DNA of 64,000 nucleotides. It comes from Gigaspora rosea. Lineage: Eukaryota; Glomeromycota; Glomeromycetes; Diversisporales; Gigasporaceae. Location: positions 75,030 through 139,029 of the forward strand of contig QKWP01000102.1 of NCBI GenBank assembly GCA_003550325.1, written 5' to 3'. The position numbers and the translations under genes were made by a program. Below are positions 38,180 through 48,705 of this stretch, in pieces (position 1 is the stretch's first letter; every line of letters starts with the position of its first letter). The notes under the pieces were generated by a model, which was given only the letters and a program-made list of their open reading frames with translations, had not been told where the DNA came from and searched no databases.

Positions 38180-38230
38180 TTTTTAGAACAATTAAGAAAT
38201 AGAGTAATATAAATAAGAGAAAATTTTCAA
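38180..38230 (-). promoter_or_regulatory. Leader of P2X-like gene 3, shared with gene 2
   Basis: The minus-strand CTATTTCTTAATTGTTC before the ATG matches gene 2. A second block at 38628-38690 (CATTGAGTGACTTTGACATC on the plus strand) matches 29418-29470 upstream of gene 2. Conservation may only reflect recent duplication. Confidence 0.35.
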
Positions 38231-40074
38231 AAAGAAAAAAAATGAATAATATTTAATCATGAATTTTGAAACAATATAAAATCTTGATTCAAAAGACATT
38301 TTATGTAAAATACATAGTATTTTATTGTCCATAACGTAGTAAAGGATTTACATTTGCAGGGATTCACTGCACACCATATTAAGTGATTTATTAAAAATAT
38401 GTACGTACGTGCGTACGTATGTATCTACAACAAATCAATCAAGACTAACGACTGCCGATGAAGTAGCAGCACCGCATTTCGCATTTTCGGTATTAATGGT
38501 ATCACGAAATATTGCTAAATACCAATGGTATGTAGATTCCGAATGACATCTATGTAGAGAGCTGCGATTCTAGTTGGTGAACCTTATTTTTATATAATCA
38601 AAAATGCAAAAAAATAAATTAAAGGTTAAACATTGAGTGACTTTGACATCAGACTATACTATTGGAAATTCTCGAAGCCAAAGATACGTGTTATTTCATG
38701 CTGGAATTATAAATTTAATATTAATGAAAATAAAAATTATCCAATTTATTAAATAAAATAAATATCTGATATGTATGTACGTACGTACGTACGTAACCTG
38801 GTGCAGGTTTTCCGGTTCATTGTTCAGTGGGGTGCTCAGATTATGAGATCGCATAATTTACGAATAATTAACCTTTTTTATCGCTTCTTCGCATAATTAA
38901 ACATAAACACGTGTGCAAGTAAATGAGTGTTAATTTCCGAAAGAATCTGAATGATAAACAAGATCATTTAAATTATATCCATGTGACAGTGACATATAAC
39001 TAATATTTAATTTTTGTGATATGACATGTATTCAATAAATCGCATTATTGTATATAAAAAGAGTGCAAATTTTGAAACGAGCCTAGTGAAGTGAGACCGA
39101 AAAAATAAAAAAAAATTGTGGAATGCTAAGAGTGCCGAGAGATATAGAAAAGTTTGTAATCCATTTATGGTATAACTAAAACTTAATGTTTGATTTGAAA
39201 GAACCCGAGTGGAGCGAGACAAAAAAATTGTTAATAACGGTACGATTTAAATAAAAATTTTATATATAGGAACGAGTGTTATATATATTATTTAAACCTA
39301 ATAAATTCTATTTATTACTTCTAGCATTTTAATTAAAACTAATATGTTAACACAATTTCATTAAAAAAAGAATAAATTTCCAACCTTTTGTTTTAATTAA
39401 TAAAATATTATCAGTAATCAATAACGGCATGTTATTGCTATATTTAATTAATTGTTGGTTGAAATTGGGTAACAAGGCCACCCATATATGCATTTCTAAT
39501 AATAAACTGACACAACAGATAGTTATGCATATATATAGTGCAAAACCCTAAAAAATAAAAAGATAACTTATTGGATGTATACTAAATTTGTAATTCTCAA
39601 TAGCACGATTATTTATGTACTGATTCTTGATTTTCTGCACTTTATTGAGATTGATAATTTAGGAAATATTAATTTTCAATGTTTTAAGCTTATGCACAAT
39701 TTTTCCCACCAGTTCCTATATTGTTTATAGGTGGGTCACGGTCGGATGCGTCGATGTGACATTGTAGTTTTTTTTTTACAGGAGGGAAATCAAATTTACG
39801 AGTCGGATGCGTCGTATCTAGGCCCTAGTTGTTAACATGTTCTATAGCAAAATTATCAGCTGGGAATTTTTTACTTAATGAACGGATATGATTTTATTAG
39901 TAAAATTTTGGGCAGAATTTATCAATTCCGATAAAGCCGACCATGATCCCGATGCACTCCAAAGTATTCCGACACGGGATTTTGGTGTTCCTGCATTTTT
40001 TGTGACCCGTGCCAATTCGACTATTCGGATTCAGACATCGGATCGAACCTGCGGAGCATTAATAGCCAACCAGG

Positions 40075-40430
40075 GACAGTGATTTCTGTGTTTCACATAA
40101 TACCACAGAATTCACATAAATATGTTTATATCACATAATTTGGTGTTTATCACCGCGGAATTGCACATAGTGTGGCAATTTATAAGAATTGTCACAAAAT
40201 TTGGCAATTTATCGGCAAGTCGATATATAAAGTCAAACAGATCCGGTATCTCCCGACATAGAATTTGAATGAACTCAAATTACGAGCAAGGTCATGAAAC
40301 TTTTTGAACCAAAATCTGCAAAGTTCCTACTATGTATACCACAGAATCGCACATAATCTGGTAAGCATGCCACAGAATCGCACATAATTTGGCAAATATG
40401 GTTCACATCACATCACATAATTTAAGGGTA
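40075..40430. repeat. CACAGAAT/CACATAAT cluster
   Basis: At least ten copies of CACAGAATTC, CACATAATTT and similar words lie within 350 bp, preceded by CCAGGGACAGTGATTTCTGTG. It resembles the interior of the element at 10632-11090. Confidence 0.5.
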
Positions 40431-41867
40431 GGGTGTATGTCATAGTAAATAAAAAAAATGCTTCTAATAAAACCTTTTAACATTTTAACCAATTTGTATC
40501 AAATTTTTATAATATGTAGTTTAAAACTTATGTTTATAATAGTGAAGTTGTACAGTATAGGTTGCTTTAAAAAAAATGTTGACTTTATATATAACTAAAA
40601 TTTCCCTGGACACTATATGCTTTGTATAAAGAATTACTAATTCTGATTGGTAAATCATATAATGTTTACATGTAAATCATTCTGTTATCATATGATATTG
40701 GTTATACAATGTTAATCTACAATCTATTTTATATGAATTCAGAAATAATTACACCTACACTTAAATTTTGTTCCCACATGATTTTGATTTTGTCAACACA
40801 GAAAATCACTTTTCCTGCTGCTAACTACTATTGCTGCAAAATTACAATCCAATCAGTTTTTATTTATTACATTAGTTAGCAGTTTTATTAGTAAAATATG
40901 TTAAGTTTTTGTGATTTTGGAAGCTCAAGTTATACAAAATAGCAAAATGTTTGGGCACTATTAACCTACTATAACATTGTTTATGATGTGAGCATGCCCT
41001 ATAAAAATTCAATACACAGAAATGCATGTATAAACACAAATTTATATGCAGGTAAGCATGGGTTTCATAATTACTGCATGGAAACTGCATGGAAACTGAT
41101 TATCCAAAAAAATTTAATCCAAGATATTATTTTTTAATATGTCATGCAGGCAAATTTGCCTGCAAAATCTAATTTTAATGTAATTGATAAAAAGTGAGGT
41201 AAGAGAGGTCCTCTAAAAGATATCTTATTTAATTTGGTTAGACTTTAATAATATTGTAGTAGAATGTCAATTGTATAAATCACATTACTAATGATTAACA
41301 CTAACTCAAATTTATACTTAATACACATTACTGCACCACACATTAAATTGATTGAACCTAAAAAATAATTATAAATTATTTAATAAAGTTTAGTGACTTT
41401 TTTTTAAATCTAATTATTCGCACACTATTGTTTTACAAAAAGGGTTGTTTGCTTTAAATTTTAAAAGTGATTTCTAGATTATTTATTTATTAACTGCGGT
41501 AATTGTTTTTAAAAAAAAAAGCCATACGTACGTTTTTAAAATTTTAATATTTTATAATAAAAGTTAGAGTTCTTATCAATTCAAAAGAAAAACAATACTA
41601 TTTAGATTGACGTAAGCATTATAAATATCTACTCATAGAATCTAAATATCAGAAATTAGAATGATAAAATATATACGCTAACTGGCATTTTTTATAAAAG
41701 TATTAAATTGGAAATAAATAGATTAAATAGAAATAATAAATTAAAAAAAGTATGAACTATTTATTGAATTCAGTTCTGCTTTAAGTGAAAAGTTTATTAC
41801 TATGCAAAACAACGAAGATATATATCTTAGTAATACAAATGTATTGTAGTTGTATATATCTGATATA

Positions 41868-42056
41868 TATGTTGTGCCCCATATGTCAATCTTCCCAGAT
41901 GACAATCGGGCTAAATTAAATTTAGGGTTAGGGTAAAATTAAAGTAAAGTTAGAGATCAGTTTAGGCCAAATTTTATTTTTGGCTATAAAATTGACATCT
42001 GGGCTGTCCCAATTGACAATTGGGACAAATTTAGATTTGGGATACAACATATACAT
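41868..42056. mobile_element. Foldback (TGTTGTG family), copy 2
   Basis: Starts ATATATGTTGTGCCCCATAT and ends GGGATACAACATATACATAT. The interior has TTAGGGTTAGGGTAAAATTA and AGTAAAGTTAGAGATCAGTT, shared with 57805-58012. Confidence 0.55.
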
Positions 42057-42324
42057 ATTACACGTATGTATATGTATATATATGTACATATCAAATATGT
42101 ATTTTAAATATAAATATTGAATAAATATAATTTTTTTTATATGTATTAATATTTAAAGTAAAAATTTAGTAAATTTTAAGGGGTCATGCATATTTAAAAA
42201 ATTTTAAATATTAATAACATAATTATTTAATTATACTATATAAAAATTAGTCAATTTTAAATTATACTAAATTTTTATAAAATATAATTAATTTTATAAT
42301 TTATAGTTTAAAAATAATATTAGA

Positions 42325-42516
42325 GTGTTGCTAACTTGCCCCCCTAGTGATATAACCACCCTATAATTTACTATTCAGGTCGCAGGATCTTGTGTAACAA
42401 AATGAAGAAAATTTTAAGAAAAGTTAGAAAAAAATAAAAAAATTATCGAGTATTGCTAACTTGCCCCCTAGTGATGTAACCACCCTATAATTTACTATTC
42501 AGGTCACAGAATCTTG
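42325..42516. repeat. Direct repeat, 2 x about 68 bp
   Basis: GTGTTGCTAACTTGCC..GTGATATAACCACCC..TATTCAGGTCGCAGGATCTTG at 42325-42392 is repeated with few changes at 42448-42516. Confidence 0.75.
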
Positions 42517-42727
42517 GGCTATTAAATAAAAGTTTTTGGCATCTAATTTTGCATATAAATAATCAATCCATCTTCTAACTTAATATACCTATACCCTTAC
42601 GCTAACCCTAATCTTTAAAGAATAATTTTTTATATAAAAAACTTTTATAAAAATAAAGGGTGGTTAAAATTTATAACTTTAACCAGGTGTTAAAATTAGT
42701 TAAATTCATAACATTAAATCTTAATAA

Positions 42728-42742
42728 ATATTATATTGAAAT
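42728..42742 (+). repeat. Left TSD of the LINE
   Basis: ATATTATATTGAAAT occurs again, identical, at 51427-51441 after the LINE's short poly(A). It defines both ends of the insertion. Confidence 0.8.
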
Positions 42743-43126
42743 CAACTACAACTCTTTCTGCTGATCACTACGACCAAATTTTTTACAAAAGTAAAATAAG
42801 GAAAAACACAAAACATACTAAGCTATCTTAGGTACAACTCTTAATAAAAAACTTTAGAGTAGGAAAATAAACAGCAGTTACTTAATAGCACAAACAACGA
42901 AAACGAATTGTTACTTGGAATAATAAGAACTTCGGGTTTTGGAAAATTTTTTTTGAAAAAAAAGGAAAATCCTGTTGACCTCCAACTGCAGATTATAGAT
43001 GACACGTAAATAAAAACACACCACATAAACAACAAAATAAACAAACAAACAAACACATGAATAAGGTTGATTATAGATTTGGAAATTCCATAGAAGCATG
43101 CAGAAATCAGTAACACAAAATAATCA

Positions 43127-43426
43127 ATGAACATCGATGGGTATAAATTGGTTAGAAAATTGGATAAATATCAAATGATATTTATGAAATCAGCAGAAGA
43201 GCAAGAAGTTCTAATGAAAGAGCATAACAATAAAGTTCTAAGAATAGACAGAGAAATAGCAAAGATTACTGGGACAAACCCAGAGACAATCTGTGTATTC
43301 AGGAGTATAATAGAGTTATATAATTACTGTGAATATCTAAGAATAAGAGATGGAGAAAACTCTAGCAAAGAAGGAAAAAGAGAAGAAATTAGCAAGACTA
43401 CAAGGAAAAAAGAAAACTCCACCTAG
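43127..43426 (+). pseudogene. LINE first ORF, N-terminal part
   Basis: 99 codons from MNIDGYKLVRKLDKYQ, ending in a Lys/Glu-rich segment. It sits about 385 bp inside the element and before the gap. No domain is recognised. A hairpin-forming segment with GTAGGACCCC follows and may be an insertion that separates it from the rest of the ORF. Confidence 0.45.
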
Positions 43427-43713
43427 CTCAGGTATAGTGGTCCTACTCGAACAAGAGTGCAGTAGGACCCCGAAGAATACATATATAACTCAGATCCAGA
43501 CTCAAAATTTGAATATAACTTTATACACTTAATTTTATTAAAAGCTTTATACAAAATTATCATATAAGTTCAAATTTACTATAAATTATACAATTTCAGA
43601 TCTGAGTACCAGTATGATCATGTTAACCACCAAAGCCAAAAACTAATTACACAAAAAAAAGTGATGAAGAGAAAATCAGAAACCTATCTAGAAAAAGAAG
43701 GGCGGTAGTTAAC

Positions 43714-44591
43714 NNNNNNNNNNNNNNNNNNNNNNNNNNNNNNNNNNNNNNNNNNNNNNNNNNNNNNNNNNNNNNNNNNNNNNNNNNNNNNNNNNNNNNN
43801 NNNNNNNNNNNNNNNNNNNNNNNNNNNNNNNNNNNNNNNNNNNNNNNNNNNNNNNNNNNNNNNNNNNNNNNNNNNNNNNNNNNNNNNNNNNNNNNNNNNN
43901 NNNNNNNNNNNNNNNNNNNNNNNNNNNNNNNNNNNNNNNNNNNNNNNNNNNNNNNNNNNNNNNNNNNNNNNNNNNNNNNNNNNNNNNNNNNNNNNNNNNN
44001 NNNNNNNNNNNNNNNNNNNNNNNNNNNNNNNNNNNNNNNNNNNNNNNNNNNNNNNNNNNNNNNNNNNNNNNNNNNNNNNNNNNNNNNNNNNNNNNNNNNN
44101 NNNNNNNNNNNNNNNNNNNNNNNNNNNNNNNNNNNNNNNNNNNNNNNNNNNNNNNNNNNNNNNNNNNNNNNNNNNNNNNNNNNNNNNNNNNNNNNNNNNN
44201 NNNNNNNNNNNNNNNNNNNNNNNNNNNNNNNNNNNNNNNNNNNNNNNNNNNNNNNNNNNNNNNNNNNNNNNNNNNNNNNNNNNNNNNNNNNNNNNNNNNN
44301 NNNNNNNNNNNNNNNNNNNNNNNNNNNNNNNNNNNNNNNNNNNNNNNNNNNNNNNNNNNNNNNNNNNNNNNNNNNNNNNNNNNNNNNNNNNNNNNNNNNN
44401 NNNNNNNNNNNNNNNNNNNNNNNNNNNNNNNNNNNNNNNNNNNNNNNNNNNNNNNNNNNNNNNNNNNNNNNNNNNNNNNNNNNNNNNNNNNNNNNNNNNN
44501 NNNNNNNNNNNNNNNNNNNNNNNNNNNNNNNNNNNNNNNNNNNNNNNNNNNNNNNNNNNNNNNNNNNNNNNNNNNNNNNNNNNNNNNNNNN
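43714..44591. other. Assembly gap (878 N) inside the LINE
   Basis: A run of N. Its location inside a repetitive element explains the failed assembly. Confidence 0.99.
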
Positions 44592-45323
44592 ACAGAATTA
44601 CAAACTAAATTAAATTCAAAAGTGGAGAAAATAGAAAACATAAGAACAAGCATAAAACTGCAACAAAAGATAGAAGAAGTGACAAAAGGAAAAAAGAAAG
44701 CAGAGCAGGAGATAGAACACAAATCTTGTAAAGAAGAAGCAGGATTAATAGAGAATGAAGAAACCTCGAGAAATAATATAGGAATTTCGAAGGACAGAAT
44801 TCCATTTGTAAAAGAAGCAGTGGATAGTGCAGATGAGGAGATGACAGAAATTTTTACAATTTGGGATATACCAGCAGAAGTAAGCATACCAAGAGTTAAG
44901 AGATGTCTGTACTATTTCGGCAAAACAAATGTTCTCCAATGGAAACTGCAAGAGAAGAATAAAGCTCTGGTATTCTCAATCAGTTTTTGGAACAAACATA
45001 GAAGACAAGTTCTCTTGCAGGCTTGGGCAGTCTATTTTGAAGAAGGCAAGACATGCAGAATCACACTAGGTAGCTTCGCAAAAGAAAACTTAGAAAAAAG
45101 AGCAGCACACAAGGCGGTAGTGAAAAACATTCCAAAGACGGCGATAGAAACACTACTATTAAGACAACTCAAGGTAGTAAAAGCGAAAGCAGTACATATA
45201 TCCTTTAATACAAATAGAAATCAAAGAGGAACAGCCTCAATTTACTTTGAAACAGACAAAGATCGAGTAGAAGCTATGGATAAACAAAATTCTTACTATA
45301 ATACAAAGTTGGAATGGACATGA
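44592..45323 (+). pseudogene. LINE first ORF, RNA-binding part
   Basis: The frame is open from the gap edge to 45323. A Lys/Glu-rich, coiled-coil-like start is followed by a globular part (FTIWDIPAEVSIPRVKRCLY, then VLQWKLQ, CRITLGSF, IPKTAIETLLLRQLK, AVHISFNTN, YYNTKLEW). The pattern fits two RRM-like halves, as in many LINE first ORFs. It would coat the element RNA. The start lies in the gap. Confidence 0.6.
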
Positions 45324-45518
45324 ACAGAAAATGGAAAGAGAATGGAACAGGTAGAAAAAGAAAACTCCAAAAGCAGATACTTCCAAAGCCAAAATAGTGA
45401 ACCTAAAGATAAAAACTCAAGAGAAGGAGAAGAAGCGTACACATGTAATATAAGAAGTGCGAGTAGAAGAAATAGCTGTTCAATAAAAACATAGACAGAT
45501 CACAGAACATTACACACA

Positions 45519-46622
45519 ATGGGGAGCGATAGAAGTAAAACTGGGATTAAAAATATTTTGGGACATAGCAAGAAATGGAATCTGAAACATAAAGAAGTCA
45601 GTAGTAGTACAAATGAAGAGATAGAAGAAACTGTAGAAATTAAATTAATGTTGAACCAAATACTGAACCGGCTTAACAGAATTGAAAGCCGTTACCATGT
45701 TCCGGACAAAGGGGGGAGGCTCCCCAATGCTCCTAAAAGTTGCCAAGGCGTCAATAAGGAATTTTGTGAGACAAAAGTCTCACAGGTTCAAAAAACGAGC
45801 CAAAATAAGAAAGGACAGTATAGTATAATAGAGATAGAGGCAATGAATATAGGGTATCATAATATAAATGGTTTAAAGGTAAACAAAAAAAAATAGACTT
45901 GGTTGTAGACTTTATGAAAGAGAAGGGAATAGGGGTGTTAGGGCTAGGAGAAACGAACATCTCTGAGCTATGGGAAAAAATGCTTTTCAAAAACAATAAA
46001 AAATATAAAAGCTTCTGAACCGCAGCTGATAGAAACAAAAAGAAGGGATCCGGAGTAGGGATCATAATAGAGAAAACATGGGAAAAACATGTCTCAGGTA
46101 TAGAAAGCATTAATCCATATACTCTTAATATTAGACTAGATTTTAGAGGGCTAAGGGTACATATTATAGCAGTATATATTGCACCAACTAACAACAAAAT
46201 ACAGGAGGAGTTTACAAATACCTGAAAGAACAATTAGAACAACCATGCTGGAAGCAAACCAAATTTATAATAATGGGAGATTTTAATACAGTGTTAGAAG
46301 AAAGAGATACTAAGGAGGAAAGAGGAGCACAAAAACAGAAGAAAGGAAAAAACAAAAAAAAGTTGATATTAGAGATGTTGGAAGAGAAGGACATGTTGAA
46401 CATTCACAAAGTAACAAATTCAAAGAAATGCATAACAACATGAGTAGGCAGGGAAGTGAAATGAAAATCGACTATATTTGGGTCTCAAAGAGCTGGAATA
46501 ATAGCATTTTCTTGTGCAAAGTATATGATGCAGACCAAATAACAGCAAGTGATCACAAAATTATATTAGGAAAGATTGAAACAGGAATGCATATGAGAAA
46601 AAATACCTTTGCAAGACTATAG
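45519..46622 (+). pseudogene. LINE second ORF: linker and APE-like endonuclease
   Basis: The open stretch 45519-45896 ends with the endonuclease start (MNIGYHNINGLKVN), then shifts frame in an A-run at about 45887-45894. The domain continues as KIDLVVDFMKEKGIGVLGLG, ETN, a TGA where Trp is expected, IIIEKTW, and IIMGDFN at about 46267-46287. It then reads KIDYIWVS and ends with SDH (46548-46556). ETN, GDFN and SDH are the catalytic landmarks of the fold that nicks target DNA. At least two frameshifts and two stops disable it. Confidence 0.7.
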
Positions 46623-48705
46623 AGAAAAGATAGAGAAACATTAAGTATAGATAGTGACAAAGCGACTGAAGAAGATTGGAATGTGTACAAAAGTAGATTA
46701 GAAAAAGAGGTTGCTAAAATTAAAGATGACTGCATTAATATAGATATAGATGAAATATGGAAAAGAATATTGAATTGTATTAGAAGAGCGGCAGAAGAAA
46801 CTATGACTAAAAAGAAAAAAGCACAAGAGCTACAAGAGCTACAAGTTGAGGATGAAAATATGAGAATGCTAAAGAAAGATATAAGAAGAATAGCAAAGTG
46901 GTGTTCTAAGATAAAGAAGTTCAAGTTTCAAGAAACAGAAGATTCAGAATTAGATCTGTTTATCCTAGAAGAAGGAGCTAAAGGTTTGCTGGAAGATCTA
47001 AGAAGCAAACATAGCGAAGCACATATAGAAGGGGAAACGGTATCATATCAAGATTTGGAAAGTATTAAAAAAGATCTAAAAGTCTGGTGGAAGCTCCTCT
47101 TCAAGACATGGCAAATGGAAATAAGAAAATAGAAGAAAAACTGATTCAAGAAAATATCGAAAGAAGGTATGCGATGGTGATAAGTGACCAAAAGAGAATG
47201 ATTAACAGTTTGTTAGAAAGACTATACAAAAAATTAAGGATAGACAGAGTGGTAGTAGAAATGGACGATGGTGAGGAGGATTTAATACACGAGCCACAAG
47301 AGGTATTGAAAATAGTGAAAAGTCACTTCGAAAGCCAGTTCCAAAAGCGAAACGTACATGTAAATAATCTGCCTGATTTCTGGAAAAAAGAGTATGAGCC
47401 AATTAAAGAAATAGAAGAGGTTTGGTACAAGGAGTTGCTGAAAACGGTAGAAGTGGAAAAGTGGGACATCGAATTAAGCCAGACCAAAAATAATTCAGCA
47501 CCAGGAATAACAGGGATTTCATATTCTCTGCTGTGAAATATTGGGGAATTGGCAAAAACCCTCTTCGTTAAGTTTTCAACAGAATGTATAAAAAGCGGTA
47601 AAATTCCAAAAAATGGAAATTAGGTTTACTGTACCCAATACCAAAGCATTAGGAAGAGTGTTGTATGTATTGTAAACAATAGGTTAAGCAAAGTCCTGAA
47701 AGAAAGTGACATTTTGAAAGGAAAGAATTTTGCAGGACTGCCTGAAGAGGATACGGCAGCACTAGTACATCTGTTGAATTGCATTTTAGAAGACGCAAAA
47801 GAGAAAAAAAAGAAATTATGGCTATTCTTTCAAGATATAAAAAAGGCTTTTGATTCGGTCAGCCTAGAAATGTTAGATCTAGCTCTACAACATCTAAAGA
47901 TTTCAGAAATAACAAGAAGCTTCATAATCGAATTATATAAAAAAAGGGAAATGGAAGTCCTAACGAGTTGTGGTGTAACAGAAAAGTTTGAAGCACAGGA
48001 TGGTATAGACCAGGAGAAGGTCATTTCACCCTGGTCTGGAGAATTTTCTATGGTCCTCTGCTGACAGCGATCAAGAAAAAAGAAAAATTGGAGTATAAAC
48101 TACAAGTTGATTGGCCAATAGATCTGAGCTTAAATAAAGTAGAAAGGCTGAGTATGAAAATAGAGGTAATCGCATATGCAGACGACACAACGTATGTAGC
48201 TAATTCAAAGAAAGAGTTAGAGAGTATCATAGAAATCGCAGAACAGTTTTATAAAATAAATAACATTGAAATAAATAGCCAGAAATCAGAACTAGTGGTC
48301 ATAAACAAAGACAAAAAGGAGAAGAATTATGTAGAAATGAAGCAAATGAGAGAAAAGGCGGTAATGAAAAAAGCAGATGAAGCAACAAGGTTTTTAGAAG
48401 TCTGGATATCGTTCAAAGCAGAAAAATGAGCAGCTTTGAACTTGGTTAGAAGAGAAGTAGATTCAGTAGTTAAATCACTAAGGAAGAAGAAAGTATCTCT
48501 TGCACACATGGTATATATGAATAATAGGGTTCTACTACCGAGGATAGAGTATAGAATGCAACATCATATATTACCACGAGATTTGTGTGACAGGTTACAA
48601 AGTCCAATGTTCAAGCTAACAAAAAACAAAGCCAGCATGGCAAGCACACTTGCAAATGTGGTTCTAACGCACAAGAATATAGTAGGGTTCAAATCAATCT
48701 AGCAG
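46623..48705 (+). pseudogene. LINE second ORF: reverse transcriptase
   Basis: A Lys-rich linker (46683-47132) leads into fingers-palm motifs. NNSAPGITGISYSLL ends at 47536 in a TGA, LLNCILEDAK follows, and FQDIKKAFDSV at about 47831-47863 has the first catalytic Asp. The sequence DGIDQ..ISP is followed by a frameshift. IAYADDTTYVA has the YADD box at 48175-48186. The thumb-like part continues to about 48705. Frameshifts lie near 47100, 47590-47650 and 48030; stops replace Trp near 47535 and 48429. Confidence 0.75.

Larger units (their letters stand above)
38231..42727. other. Intergenic, AT-rich
   Basis: No supportable gene. It holds GTACGTAC runs (38401-38420, 38775-38794), a CACAGAAT-rich cluster (40075-40430), a foldback (41868-42056) and a direct repeat (42325-42516). 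Confidence 0.6.

Noticed and set aside
39007..39222. 71-codon minus-strand ORF
   Set aside because: No similarity that I recognise and no splice context; composition matches the flanks.
41920..41940. TTAGGGTTAGGG as a telomeric or interstitial telomere repeat
   Set aside because: Only two units, and they are part of a conserved transposon core found at several loci.
43709..44887. Long minus-strand ORF over the second gap
   Set aside because: It is antisense to the LINE first ORF and mostly unknown bases.
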